From contig NZ_FNRO01000002.1 in assembly GCF_900107745.1 (NCBI RefSeq), positions 1 to 64,000 on the forward strand: a stretch of 64,000 bases of DNA. The letters are read 5' to 3'. Both the position numbers and the translations under genes were made by a program. The notes beneath the pieces were generated by a model. It ran no database searches, was not told the DNA's origin, and was given only the letters and a program-made list of their open reading frames with translations. Positions 48,228 to 57,459 of the stretch are shown here, one piece after another. The DNA comes from Variovorax sp. YR216 (GTDB lineage Bacteria > Pseudomonadota > Gammaproteobacteria > Burkholderiales > Burkholderiaceae_C). Positions within the stretch are counted from its first letter, which is position 1, and every line of letters starts with the position of its first letter.

Positions 48228-49193
48228 TCACGCGACCAGTTCTTCGCTGCGGAAATCTTCGTACGCCTTGGCAACGCCTTCGCGCAAAGGCACTCTGGGC
48301 ATCCAGCCGAGCTGGCGGATGCGGGAGATGTCGAGCAGCTTGCGCGGAGTGCCGTCGGGCTTGCTCGTGTCGTACTGGATCAAGCCTTGGTATCCCACGA
48401 CGTCGCTCACCAGTTGGGCGAGTTCGGCGATCGATTGGTCCTCGCCCGAACCGATGTTGATGTGGCTGCTCATGACCTCGGTGTGCGCGGCATAGACCTC
48501 TCGGGGAAGGTCCATGATGTGGACGCATGCGCTGGCCAGGTCGTCGACGTAGAGGAATTCCCGCTTGGGCGTGCCGGTGCCCCAGATCACGACCGATGGC
48601 GCATCCGACATCTTGGCCTCGTGGAAGCGGCGGATCATCGCCGGCAGCACGTGGCTGTTCTCCGGGTGATAGTTGTCGCCGGGCCCATAGAGGTTGGTCG
48701 GCATCACGCTGCGGTAGTCGCAGCCGTACTGGCGGTTGTAGCTCTCGCACAGCTTGATGCCTGCGATCTTGGCGATCGCGTAGGGCTCGTTGGTCGGTTC
48801 GAGCTTGCCGGTCAGAAGCACGTCCTCCGACATGGGCTGGGCGGCAAGGCGCGGATAGATGCAGCTCGATCCCAGAAACAGCAGCTTGGCAACGCCAGTG
48901 CGCCACGATTCGTGGACCACGTTCGCCTCGACCATCAGGTTCGAGTAGATGAATTCGGCCGGGTAGGTATTGTTGGCATGAATGCCGCCGACCAGGGCTG
49001 CCGCCACGTACACCTCCTGGGGCTTCTCCTTGGCGAAGAAGGCCCTGACCTGCGCCTGGTCGGTCAGGTCAAGCTCGGCGCGGCTGCGGGTGATGATGTT
49101 GGTGTAGCCCCTGCTGGCAAGACCGCGCACGATCGCGCTTCCGACCATGCCGCGATGACCCGCCACGAAGATGGGCTTCTGGAACTCGTTCAT
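48228..49193 (-). CDS. fcl: GDP-L-fucose synthase
   Basis: 321 residues. [20 protein letters not shown] is the NADPH-binding motif, [13 protein letters not shown] the catalytic Ser region and [13 protein letters not shown] the Tyr-x3-Lys pair. The enzyme epimerises and reduces GDP-4-keto-6-deoxymannose to GDP-fucose. Its substrate comes from GDP-mannose 4,6-dehydratase (Gmd), which is not in the window, so that gene must be elsewhere. GDP-mannose itself is made by ManC, encoded 31 bp upstream. Confidence 0.95.
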   Translation of the reverse strand: MNEFQKPIFVAGHRGMVGSAIVRGLASRGYTNIITRSRAELDLTDQAQVRAFFAKEKPQEVYVAAALVGGIHANNTYPAEFIYSNLMVEANVVHESWRTGVAKLLFLGSSCIYPRLAAQPMSEDVLLTGKLEPTNEPYAIAKIAGIKLCESYNRQYGCDYRSVMPTNLYGPGDNYHPENSHVLPAMIRRFHEAKMSDAPSVVIWGTGTPKREFLYVDDLASACVHIMDLPREVYAAHTEVMSSHINIGSGEDQSIAELAQLVSDVVGYQGLIQYDTSKPDGTPRKLLDISRIRQLGWMPRVPLREGVAKAYEDFRSEELVA

Positions 49194-49224
49194 TCAGTAT
49201 CACCTCGATGTTCGCGGATGAGGA

Positions 49225-50664
49225 TCACGCGAGCTTGCGCTGACTGGCGTCGGAGCCCATGCCGTCTTCGTCGTCGAAACGAACGATGTCGTCGTCGGCC
49301 AGGTAGCTGCCCGTCTGGACTTCGATCACTTCGAGCGTGGTCTTGCCGGCGTTCTCCAGGCGGTAGACCGCGCCCACGGGGATGTAGATGGACTCGTTTT
49401 CCTTCACGAGCTGGGCATCGCCGTCGCAGGTCACCCGGGCCGCGCCCTTCACGACAACCCAGTGCTCGGCGCGATGGTGGTGCATCCTGAGCGCGAGCCG
49501 GGCACCGGGCTTCACCGTGAGTCGCTTGACCGCGAAGCGTTCGCCGTCGTCGATGCTGTCGTAAGCACCCCAGGGCCTCGGGACGCGGCGATGGCGAACC
49601 GCCTGGCTCTGGCCCTTGGCGGTGAGCAGTGCGACGACGTCCTTGACCTGTTCGACGCAGTCGTTGTGCACCACCAGCAATGCGTCCGGCGTGTCGATCA
49701 CCAGCAGATCCTTGGTGCCCAGCGTCACGACAGGACGGATGGGCGCATGGATGAAGGTGTTGGCCGAACTCATCGCAAAGCCATTGCCGCTGATGCGATT
49801 GCCGTTCGAATCCAGGTCGTGCAGTTCGGCCACCGCATTCCAGCTGCCGACGTCGGTCCAGCGCCCGCGGAACGGGATGACCGCGACTTGATCGGATTTC
49901 TCGAGAACCGCGTAGTCCATGCTCTGGCTGCGGCAGTGCTCGAAGGCGGACCGCTCCATGCGCAGGAAGTCGCCATCGACCTCGACCGCCGCAGTGGCTG
50001 CCCGGCAGGATTCGAGAATGTCCGGCGCATGCGTTTCCAGTGCCTTGACCAGCACCTTGGCCTGCACGAGCAAGATCCCCGCGTTCCAGAAGTTTCCTCC
50101 TTCGAGCAGCAGTTGCTCCGCACGTGCGGCCGCAGGCTTCTCGATGAACGACGCCACCGTGTGACCTGCTTCCTCGGCCAACGGCCCATCGAGCTTCGTG
50201 CCCTGGCGGATGTAGCCGTACGCGGTGCTGGGAAAGGTCGGCTCGACGCCGAATGTCACCAGATGACCGCGCAACGCAGCGGGAATGCCCTTGCGGATCG
50301 TCTCGGCGAAACCATCGACATCGGGAATGTGATGATCCGCAGGCGCGAAGAGAAGCAACTGGTCCGGCTTGCTCAGCAGTGCCACGGCGGCCATCGCAGC
50401 GGCGGTGTTCCGGGCGACCGGTTCGAGCAGTTGCCGTCCGGTCACTTGCGCTGCATCCACGCATTCCTGCACGAGAAACCGGTGCTCTTCCGATGCCACG
50501 CAGGTCACTTCGGTGTTGAGCTTTCGAAGGCGCTCGAGCGTGAGCACCAGCAGGCTCTTGTCACCGACGAGCGGAACGAACTGCTTCGGAAGCGTCTTGC
50601 GCGAGAGCGGCCACAACCGCGTGCCACTACCCCCGCAGAGAACAACGGGGTGAACGGCTGTCAC
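49225..50664 (-). CDS. manC: Mannose-1-phosphate guanylyltransferase / mannose-6-phosphate isomerase (bifunctional)
   Basis: 479 residues from GTG 50664, which overlaps the stop of the initiating transferase as GTGA; longer frames upstream lack conservation. LCGGSGTRLWPLSRKTLPKQ is the pyrophosphorylase signature and VASFIEKP the second. The C-terminal cupin domain (RPWGAYDSIDDGERFAVKRL, then LRMHHHRAEHWVVVKG) is the isomerase half with its metal-binding histidines. It provides GDP-mannose for the polymer and for Fcl. Confidence 0.94.
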   Translation of the reverse strand: MTAVHPVVLCGGSGTRLWPLSRKTLPKQFVPLVGDKSLLVLTLERLRKLNTEVTCVASEEHRFLVQECVDAAQVTGRQLLEPVARNTAAAMAAVALLSKPDQLLLFAPADHHIPDVDGFAETIRKGIPAALRGHLVTFGVEPTFPSTAYGYIRQGTKLDGPLAEEAGHTVASFIEKPAAARAEQLLLEGGNFWNAGILLVQAKVLVKALETHAPDILESCRAATAAVEVDGDFLRMERSAFEHCRSQSMDYAVLEKSDQVAVIPFRGRWTDVGSWNAVAELHDLDSNGNRISGNGFAMSSANTFIHAPIRPVVTLGTKDLLVIDTPDALLVVHNDCVEQVKDVVALLTAKGQSQAVRHRRVPRPWGAYDSIDDGERFAVKRLTVKPGARLALRMHHHRAEHWVVVKGAARVTCDGDAQLVKENESIYIPVGAVYRLENAGKTTLEVIEVQTGSYLADDDIVRFDDEDGMGSDASQRKLA

Positions 50665-51383
50665 CGCGAACCCTCTCCGCTGACCACTGCGCGGACGGTC
50701 CTGAAGAGGATCTTGATGTCCAGCCAGAGGGACCAGTTGCACACGTATTCGACGTCGAGCTCCACGCGGCGTGCGTAGGAAAGCCTGTTGCGACCGCTCA
50801 CCTGCCACAAGCCGGTGATGCCCGGACGCACGGCGCAGTAGTGCTCCCATCCCTTGCCGTAGAGGCTCCGTTGGCGCTCCATGCAGGGGCGTGGTCCGAC
50901 GAGGCTCATGTCACCCTTCAGGACATTCCAGAACTGGGGGAGTTCGTCCAGGCTCAGCTTGCGGATGAACATGCCGATCGGCGTAATCCGTGGATCCTTC
51001 TCCAGCTTCTGGAACGTGTCCCACTCGGTGCGGGCCATGTCGTTCCGGCTCAGGAACTCATCCAGGACGTCCTCTGAATTCCGCACCATCGAGCGGAATT
51101 TGTAGAAGCGGAAGCGTTGACCGTTCTCGCCGAGCCGGTTCTGCCAGAAGTGGACCGGGCGGCCCATGCTGATCGCCACGCTCAATGCAACGATGACGTA
51201 GAGCGGGCCGAACAGGGCGAAGAACGTCAGCGCACCCAAGATGTCGATCGACCGTTTGGCGGTGCGTTCGAAGTAGGACAGTCGGCGCGGCTGTGCATAC
51301 GTTGCAGGTGCCGAAGAACCGCCCCCGTCGGGAGAAAAACGTCGGACCACGTTGCCGTTTGCGGTCGAGTCAGAACGAAACAT
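50661..51383 (-). CDS. Undecaprenyl-phosphate sugar-phosphate transferase (WcaJ/WbaP C-terminal type)
   Basis: 240 residues, the short PglC-like form without the multi-helix N-terminal part of WbaP. One membrane segment, SIDILGALTFFALFGPLYVI, is followed by the catalytic domain with FYKFRSMVRNSED, LSLDELPQFWNVLKGDMSLV, GPRP and PGITGLWQVSGRN. It starts the repeat by moving a sugar-1-phosphate to undecaprenyl phosphate. It is the first gene of the operon; GGGAGA lies about 8 bases before its ATG. Which sugar it loads is unknown. Confidence 0.92.
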   Translation of the reverse strand: MFRSDSTANGNVVRRFSPDGGGSSAPATYAQPRRLSYFERTAKRSIDILGALTFFALFGPLYVIVALSVAISMGRPVHFWQNRLGENGQRFRFYKFRSMVRNSEDVLDEFLSRNDMARTEWDTFQKLEKDPRITPIGMFIRKLSLDELPQFWNVLKGDMSLVGPRPCMERQRSLYGKGWEHYCAVRPGITGLWQVSGRNRLSYARRVELDVEYVCNWSLWLDIKILFRTVRAVVSGEGSR

Positions 51384-51791
51384 TTGAAATTCTCCCGTAA
51401 CGGGTACTGCTTCAATCAGAGGGCGTTCCAGTGTAACGCTTTACTACTATTCGCAAGAATTTGAACATATGCTGCGGTCGCTGTCGTGTCAACAAAAGCG
51501 CTACATCGTCCGCCAAACGGTCTAGTCTTTGTCTCTGTGTGGTGCGGTTGCTTTGCGGTTGATGCAATGCAGCATGCGTCGATTAAGTGTAGTCCTTTTG
51601 TTTAACAACATGTTAATGCGGAGGGGCCTGAATGTGTTGTTTACATACGCCGTTTGGCGAAACGTGACTTTGTGCAGGCTCTTTTCTTGTGCGGTGCAGC
51701 ATCACAAGTCGCATCGCCCGCGAAATCTCGATACAGGCGCCAGGAGGGGCTGACCCGGCACGGCGCTTCGGGAGCGGGCGCTCACGCATGA
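51384..51791. promoter_or_regulatory. AT-rich upstream region of the exopolysaccharide operon
   Basis: About 410 bp with low GC. It should hold the minus-strand promoter of the operon: TACACT (complement of 51430-51435) with TTGCGA (complement of 51451-51456) is a candidate, but the 15-bp gap is short. A perfect 10-bp inverted pair lies further away: CGCCAAACGG at 51511-51520 and CCGTTTGGCG at 51650-51659. On the plus strand GGAGGGG followed by ATG 51632 opens an 11-codon frame (51632-51667), and AACATGTT (palindrome) is at about 51606-51613. No gene needs a plus-strand leader here, since rne is on the minus strand. Confidence 0.5.
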
Positions 51792-51824
51792 AAAAAGCCC
51801 GGTGCGTACACACCGGGCTTTTTC
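51792..51824. terminator. Bidirectional Rho-independent terminator downstream of rne
   Basis: AAAAAGCCCGGTG (51792-51804) pairs with CACCGGGCTTTTT (51811-51823) around the loop CGTACA. Both strands show a GC-rich 8-bp core followed by a T-tract, so it can stop rne (minus strand, stop at 51864) and any plus-strand transcript from the AT-rich region before it. Confidence 0.93.
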
Positions 51825-51863
51825 TTATGGCTCAGAGAAAGGGGCAGCTGCGGCCCCTTTGGT

Positions 51864-54830
51864 TCAGGGACTGGGGCTTGCGTCCTGCGTTGCCTTCTCG
51901 AAGGGCAGCACGATGCCCGCGAGATCCCGACGCGTTTCGACCAGCACCAGCGGACCGTCGTCAAGCACCATGGCCGGCGGCCGCTCGCGGGGAACATGGA
52001 CCGGCTTGGGCTCCGCCGCGATCGCGGCGCGGACCTGCGCCACGCGGTCGGCGTCGGAGTTCACCCACTGCAGCCCGGAGCCTTCGGCGATCTGGGCCAG
52101 TTCGTCCAACGGCAGGACGAAGGGCTGGATCTTGGGCATCGCGCGGGTGGGTGCGGCGCTCGCCGGAACCACGATCGGTTGCGCTCGCGGCACGGCAATC
52201 GCTTCTGCAAGCTGGGGTGCCGCGGGCAACTGAGGGGCGAGATCTTCGCTTGCTGGACGTTCCGCGGAGACGGCCCCGTTGGTCTCGGCCTGCTCGCGTG
52301 GAGCGCGTTCGCGGCGATCACGGCCGTACCGGTCGCGCGAACGGCCTCGACGCTCTTCGCCTTCACGGCGCGGTGCAGCCTCGGCGCCTTGCTCCTCGGG
52401 CGATGCTCCGCTCGCTTCGGCGACGGACTGCTCCGGAGACAGTTCAGGACGCGCAGCGCCGTCATTGCGGCGCTCGCGGCGGCCTTCGCCTCGCTCGCCG
52501 CGCGGTGCACGTTCTTCACGGCCGCCGCGGCCGGCGCGCTCGCCGGATGCGCCGCCTTCGGCCACCTCTGCGCCGGGTTCACGCGCAGCGTCGTCGCTGC
52601 GATCGCGTCCCGCTTCCGCGCCACGCTCGCCACGATCACGGCGTTCGCCGCGGCCACGCGGCGCGCGTTCGGTCGGGATGGCGGAATCGTTGGCTGCCCC
52701 GGTTGCCGCAAGCGCCTGGGCTTCGAGCTGGGCGTCCAGCGCCTCCACGGGCTGCTGGCGGCCTTCGCCTTCGCGGCGTTCGCCGCCGCGGCCGCGGCGC
52801 TCGCCTTCGCGGCCCTGGCGCGCTTCGCGCGGCTCGCGTGCCTGGTTTTCAGCGCGGGCTTCGTTGCGGCCCTCGCGGCGTTCGCCTCCTTCACGGCGAT
52901 CGCCGTTGCGACCGCCTCGACGCTCGCCATCGCGGCCGCTGCGGCCTTCGGCGCGTCCGCGACGCTGGTCGCCATCACGTTGGGCGCGCTGTCCCTCGCC
53001 GTCGCGGCCACCTGCGCGGCCATCGCGGCGCGGCTTCGGTGCCTCGACGGGAATCGGTGCGGGCTCAGGCGCAGCGGCGGGCGCGGCGCCGAAGACGCGC
53101 TTGATCCAGCCGAAGAAGCCCGTTTCGGCCGCCTTGGCCTGTGCTGCTGAGGCAGCGGCAGCTGTCGCAGCCGGTGCTGCGACGGGCGCCTGCGCCGTTT
53201 CGGGCTTCGGGGCCACGACAGGCGCGGGTGCGTCCGGCAGCACGCCCTTGATCACCGGCGTCTGCTTGTTCGTCGGCTCTTGCGAGCGGCGCGTCACCGA
53301 GGTCGGGTCCTCGAATTCATCGGCCATCTTGTAGCTGGCGTCGATGTGGTCGAGGCGCGGATCGTCGTGCTTCAGGCGCTCGAGCTTGTAGTTGGGCGTC
53401 TCGAGCGTCTTGTTGGGCACCATCAGCACGCTGACGCGCTGCTTGAGTTCGATCTTGGCGATCTCGGTGCGCTTCTCGTTGAGCAGGAAGGAGGCCACTT
53501 CGACCGGCACCTGGACGTGCACCGCCGCCGTGTTGTCCTTCATGGACTCTTCTTGAATGATGCGCAGGATCTGCAGTGCGCTCGATTCGGTGTCGCGGAT
53601 GTGGCCCGAGCCGCCGCAGCGCGGGCAGGGGATCGAAGAGCCTTCGGAGAGCGCCGGCTTCAGGCGCTGGCGGCTCATTTCCATGAGGCCGAACTTGCTG
53701 ATCGAGCCGAACTGCACGCGGGCGCGGTCCTGGCGCAGCGCTTCGCGCAGCCGGCTTTCGACTTCGCGGCGGTTCTTCGACTCGTCCATGTCGATGAAGT
53801 CGATCACGATCAGGCCGCCCAGGTCGCGCAGGCGCATCTGGCGCGCGACTTCGTCAGCGGCTTCGAGGTTGGTGCGGGTCGCGGTTTCCTCGATGTCGCC
53901 GCCCTTGATCGCGCGGGCCGAGTTGACGTCGACCGAGACCAGCGCTTCGGTGTGGTCGATCACGATCGCGCCGCCGCTGGGCAGTTGCACCGTGCGGGCG
54001 TAGGCCGATTCGATCTGGTGCTCGATCTGGAAGCGGCTGAACAGCGCCGCGTCGTCCCGGTAGCGCTTCACGCGGGCTGCGTGCTCCGGCATCACGTGCG
54101 CCATGAACTGCTGCGCCTGGTCGTAGATGTCGTCGGTGTCGATCAGGATGTCGCCGATGTCGTGATTGAAATAGTCACGGATCGCGCGAATGACGAGCGA
54201 GGATTCCTGGTAGATCAGGAAGGCGCCCTTGCCGCCCTTGGCGGCGCCGTCGATGGCGGTCCAGAGCTTGAGCAGGTAGTTCAGGTCCCACTGCAGCTCG
54301 GGCGCCGAGCGGCCGATGCCGGCGGTGCGCGCGATGATGCTCATGCCCTTCGGGTACTCGAGCTGGTCCATCGCTTCCTTGAGCTCGGCCCTGTCGTCGC
54401 CTTCGATGCGCCGGCTCACGCCGCCGCCGCGCGGGTTGTTGGGCATCAGGACGACGTAGCGTCCGGCCAGCGAGATGAAGGTCGTCAGCGCGGCGCCCTT
54501 GTTGCCTCGCTCTTCCTTTTCGACCTGGACGACCAGTTCCTGGCCTTCCTTGATCACGTCCTGGATGCGGGCCTGGCTGGCCGAAACGCCCTCGGCGAAA
54601 TATTGCTTGGAGATTTCCTTGAAGGGGAGGAAGCCGTGGCGGTCCTCGCCGTAGTCCACGAAGCAGGCTTCCAGCGACGGCTCGACGCGCGTCACGACGG
54701 CCTTGTAGATGTTGCCCTTGCGCTGCTCGCGTCCCTCGATCTCGATTTCGTAGTCGAGGAGCTTTTGCCCGTCGACAATTGCCAGGCGGCGTTCTTCGGC
54801 CTGCGTGGCATTGATCAGCATCCGTTTCAT
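51864..54830 (-). CDS. rne: Ribonuclease E
   Basis: 988 residues. The N-terminal half is the catalytic domain: [20 protein letters not shown], an S1-type domain from [20 protein letters not shown], the metal-binding region [20 protein letters not shown] and [20 protein letters not shown], then the zinc-link [12 protein letters not shown] near residue 402. From about residue 560 the chain is disordered, very rich in Arg, Gly and Glu, the scaffold part that binds RNA and degradosome partners. It cuts mRNA and matures rRNA and tRNA. AAGGA lies 10 bases before the ATG. The gene is divergent from rluC, as in E. coli. Confidence 0.96.
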   Translation of the reverse strand: MKRMLINATQAEERRLAIVDGQKLLDYEIEIEGREQRKGNIYKAVVTRVEPSLEACFVDYGEDRHGFLPFKEISKQYFAEGVSASQARIQDVIKEGQELVVQVEKEERGNKGAALTTFISLAGRYVVLMPNNPRGGGVSRRIEGDDRAELKEAMDQLEYPKGMSIIARTAGIGRSAPELQWDLNYLLKLWTAIDGAAKGGKGAFLIYQESSLVIRAIRDYFNHDIGDILIDTDDIYDQAQQFMAHVMPEHAARVKRYRDDAALFSRFQIEHQIESAYARTVQLPSGGAIVIDHTEALVSVDVNSARAIKGGDIEETATRTNLEAADEVARQMRLRDLGGLIVIDFIDMDESKNRREVESRLREALRQDRARVQFGSISKFGLMEMSRQRLKPALSEGSSIPCPRCGGSGHIRDTESSALQILRIIQEESMKDNTAAVHVQVPVEVASFLLNEKRTEIAKIELKQRVSVLMVPNKTLETPNYKLERLKHDDPRLDHIDASYKMADEFEDPTSVTRRSQEPTNKQTPVIKGVLPDAPAPVVAPKPETAQAPVAAPAATAAAASAAQAKAAETGFFGWIKRVFGAAPAAAPEPAPIPVEAPKPRRDGRAGGRDGEGQRAQRDGDQRRGRAEGRSGRDGERRGGRNGDRREGGERREGRNEARAENQAREPREARQGREGERRGRGGERREGEGRQQPVEALDAQLEAQALAATGAANDSAIPTERAPRGRGERRDRGERGAEAGRDRSDDAAREPGAEVAEGGASGERAGRGGREERAPRGERGEGRRERRNDGAARPELSPEQSVAEASGASPEEQGAEAAPRREGEERRGRSRDRYGRDRRERAPREQAETNGAVSAERPASEDLAPQLPAAPQLAEAIAVPRAQPIVVPASAAPTRAMPKIQPFVLPLDELAQIAEGSGLQWVNSDADRVAQVRAAIAAEPKPVHVPRERPPAMVLDDGPLVLVETRRDLAGIVLPFEKATQDASPSP

Positions 54831-55356
54831 GATGCGTTGTCCTTCTAAATGTTTCGTCTCGTCTTACCGGTCCATGACGGACCTAACGATGCACGGACGG
54901 CGCGCCGCGAAACGAAGGAATTGCCGCTATGCCCTGGCTTGAACTGCCGCGCAAACGCCGGCAGCCGCATCGAGATTCAGCTCAATGCGGGCCAGTGCGG
55001 GGGCGCGTGGATGGGTGCGAGCCCGATCGGGTGCTGACTTGCTATCTTTTCGACAGCCAGTGGCGCAATGGTGATGCGCACGGCTGGTGGCTCAATGCCT
55101 GTGCTCGCCGGCATCAGCCAGCGCAGGACAAGTTGAACCAGCAGCATCAACACAAGGTACTCGCTTCGATCCGCCGGAAGCCTGGAGCTGCCGGCTGGGT
55201 ATTCCGTAATGGTGTTTCGTGGGCGTCGGCTTGACTCGGATGAAGCGCCTGCCGCCTTGCGCACTTGCGCGTAGCCTGCGGACTCGACATCAAAGCGGCA
55301 TCGACCTCGCAGCGCCCCGTGCAGTGCTCTAAACTTCTGATTAATCAAGCACTTAC
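54831..55356. other. Divergent intergenic region between rne and rluC
   Basis: 526 bp without a recognisable gene. On the minus side it must encode a long rne 5' leader, as in E. coli where RNase E regulates its own message through such a leader. Near rluC the perfect 10-bp palindrome TGATTAATCA (55338-55347) lies inside larger arms AGTGCT (55323-55328) and AGCACT (55348-55353), ending 4 bases before the rluC ATG and replacing a visible Shine-Dalgarno sequence. I see no clear hexamer pair for either direction. Confidence 0.45.
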
Positions 55357-56421
55357 ATGACCGCGCTGGTGAAAAATATTATAGGTGCGAAGCCAGGCCC
55401 CGGGGCGGCGGAAGTTCGCTTTCTCAGGGTTGACGAGGATTCTGCCGGGCAGCGACTGGACAATTTCCTGTTCCGTCAACTCAAGGGTGTGCCGAAGACG
55501 CACGTGTACCGGATCATCCGTTCGGGCGAGGTGCGTATCAATAAAGGCAGAGCGCAGGCGGAGACCCGGCTCTCCGAAGGCGACGTTTTGCGCCTGCCCC
55601 CGGTGAGGGTCGCCGCGCGTGCGGAAGAGGGCGCGTCGCCGCCCGCCCCACCTCGGGAATTCCCCGTGTTGCACGAAGACGACGCGCTGATTGCCATCAA
55701 CAAGCCCTCGGGCGTCGCGGTGCACGGCGGCAGTGGCGTGAGCTTCGGCGTGATCGAACAATTGCGGCGGGCGCGGCCCGCGGCCCGCTTTCTCGAACTG
55801 GTGCACCGGCTGGACCGGGAGACCTCCGGCATCCTGCTGGTCGCGAAGAAGCGGTCGGCCCTGACTGCGCTGCAGGACCAGTTCCGCGACCGCGAAACCG
55901 GAAAGACCTATCTCGCACTGGTCGAGGGGAACTGGCCGACGAACAAGAAGGTGCTCGACGCGCCTCTTGCGAAATACCTGTTGCCGGGCGCGGCTGGCGG
56001 GGCCGATGCGGGCGAGAGGCGCGTGCGCGTGGTGGCCAAGGATCACCCGGATGCGATGCGGGCCGTGACGCTGGTCAAGGTGCTCGCCCGCTTCAATCTG
56101 TCGGCCGACGCCGAACCGGTGTCGCTGCTCGCGGTCACGATCAAGACCGGCAGGACGCACCAGATCCGGGTTCACCTCGCCTCGGCCGGCCACGCCATCG
56201 CCGGGGACGACAAGTACGGCAACTTCGAGCGCAACCGTGCGCTGCAGAAGATCGGCCTCAAACGCATGTTCCTGCACGCATGGCGCCTGCAGTTCACCCA
56301 TCCCGCGAGCCACCAGCGCATGGCGCTGCAGGCCGATCTTCCGGCGGAGCTGAATGCGCTGATGCCGCCGGAGGCGCTCGAGGTGCTCGCTGCCCATCTA
56401 TCGACAACGCCTCATGACTGA
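55357..56421 (+). CDS. rluC: 23S rRNA pseudouridine synthase C
   Basis: 354 residues from ATG 55357. An S4 RNA-binding domain occupies about residues 25-90 (QRLDNFLFRQLKGVPKTHVY and GEVRINKGR). The catalytic domain carries VHRLDRETSGILLVAKKR, with the essential aspartate in the R-L-D-R motif, and GRTHQIRVHLASAGHAIAGD. It makes pseudouridines at positions 955, 2504 and 2580 of 23S rRNA in the E. coli numbering. It is divergent from rne and overlaps the next gene by eight bases. Confidence 0.94.
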   Translation: MTALVKNIIGAKPGPGAAEVRFLRVDEDSAGQRLDNFLFRQLKGVPKTHVYRIIRSGEVRINKGRAQAETRLSEGDVLRLPPVRVAARAEEGASPPAPPREFPVLHEDDALIAINKPSGVAVHGGSGVSFGVIEQLRRARPAARFLELVHRLDRETSGILLVAKKRSALTALQDQFRDRETGKTYLALVEGNWPTNKKVLDAPLAKYLLPGAAGGADAGERRVRVVAKDHPDAMRAVTLVKVLARFNLSADAEPVSLLAVTIKTGRTHQIRVHLASAGHAIAGDDKYGNFERNRALQKIGLKRMFLHAWRLQFTHPASHQRMALQADLPAELNALMPPEALEVLAAHLSTTPHD

Positions 56422-57082
56422 CCCACGCTCCCGCCGTTTCGATCTGATCGCCTTTGATTGGGACGGGACGCTCTATGACTCCACGCAACTCATCGTCCGC
56501 TGCATTCAGGCCGCTGTGGTCGATGTGGGGGGCGCCAGGCCCAGCGAGAGCGACGCTGCCTGGGTGATCGGCCTCGGGCTTGCCGAGGCGCTTGCCAAGG
56601 CGGCTCCCGATGTTCCGCGCGAAAAGTATCCGGAGCTGGGCGCGCGCTACCGCTACCACTACCTTCAGCACCAGGACGACGTCGTCCTCTTCGACGGCGT
56701 GCTCCCGATGCTGGATGCGCTGCGCGCGCGGGGTCATCTGCTCGCCGTCGCCACCGGCAAGTCGCGCCGGGGGTTGAACGAGGCGCTCGCCACGGTCGCG
56801 TTGCGCGATCGATTCGATGCCTCGCGTACGGCGGACGAGACCTTCGGCAAGCCGCATCCGCGCATGCTGCTGGAACTCATGGACGAGCTCGACGTGCCGC
56901 CTGAGCGCACGCTGATGATCGGGGACACCACGCACGACCTCCAACTCGCGATCAACGCTGGCTGTGCGAGCGTCGGCGTCAGCTACGGGGCGCACGAGCC
57001 GGGTGGCTTCGAGCCGCTTTCGCCGCTGCATGTGGCGCATTCGGTGTCCGGCCTCGCGGAATGGCTACTGGGGAACGCATGA
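56414..57082 (+). CDS. HAD-superfamily hydrolase, phosphoglycolate-phosphatase-like
   Basis: 222 residues. DLIAFDWDGTLYDSTQLI is motif I with the nucleophilic aspartate, VATGKSRRGL motif II with its Ser/Thr and KPHPRMLLELM motif III with lysine; MIGDTTHDLQLAINAG gives the acidic motif IV. The cap is the small helical type of subfamily IA. The substrate is not known; the gene order rluC-HAD-Rieske-S49 peptidase is common in Burkholderiales. It overlaps rluC. Confidence 0.9.
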   Translation: MTDPRSRRFDLIAFDWDGTLYDSTQLIVRCIQAAVVDVGGARPSESDAAWVIGLGLAEALAKAAPDVPREKYPELGARYRYHYLQHQDDVVLFDGVLPMLDALRARGHLLAVATGKSRRGLNEALATVALRDRFDASRTADETFGKPHPRMLLELMDELDVPPERTLMIGDTTHDLQLAINAGCASVGVSYGAHEPGGFEPLSPLHVAHSVSGLAEWLLGNA

Positions 57083-57092
57083 CAATCCGGCC

Positions 57093-57458
57093 ATGAGCGA
57101 GTGCATTCCTCTGTGCAATGCTGGTGAGCTGGTCGAAGGGGGCCGCGCCGTGCCGTTCGACGTGGTGCATGCGGGGCAGACCTGCCGCGCCTTCGCTGTC
57201 CGGTTCGAAGGAGTCGCGCATGCCTACCTGAATCGCTGCAGCCACGTGGCGATGGAGCTGGACTTCCAGCCCGATCGCTTTTTCGACGACAGCGGTCAGT
57301 GGCTCCTCTGCGCGACGCACGGCGCGGTCTACAAGCCCGACACCGGCGAATGCGTCGGCGGCCCGTGTCGCGGAGGCCTGGTGAAGATCGCGCTCAGCGA
57401 GCGTGACGGTGTCGTGCACTGGCATACTGACTGGAACCTCCAACCTCTCGCTTTCTGA
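57093..57458 (+). CDS. Rieske [2Fe-2S] domain protein
   Basis: 121 residues, ATG 57093. The iron-sulphur ligands are clear: NRCSHVAMELDF supplies Cys-x-His and LLCATHGAVYKPDTG supplies Cys-x2-His. It has no signal peptide, and the small size fits a soluble ferredoxin component of an oxygenase or a stand-alone electron carrier. No oxygenase gene is nearby. It is in an operon with the HAD gene 10 bp upstream and the S49 peptidase 1 bp downstream. Confidence 0.9.
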   Translation: MSECIPLCNAGELVEGGRAVPFDVVHAGQTCRAFAVRFEGVAHAYLNRCSHVAMELDFQPDRFFDDSGQWLLCATHGAVYKPDTGECVGGPCRGGLVKIALSERDGVVHWHTDWNLQPLAF

Positions 57459-57459
57459 C

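Noticed and set aside
51529-51753. Plus-strand 74-codon frame in the AT-rich region before rne
   Set aside because: No ribosome-binding site before its start, unusual amino-acid use, and it runs through the inverted repeats.
51864-53100. Large alternate frames within the C-terminal part of rne
   Set aside because: Repeated Arg/Gly/Glu codons keep several frames open; RNase E itself accounts for the region.
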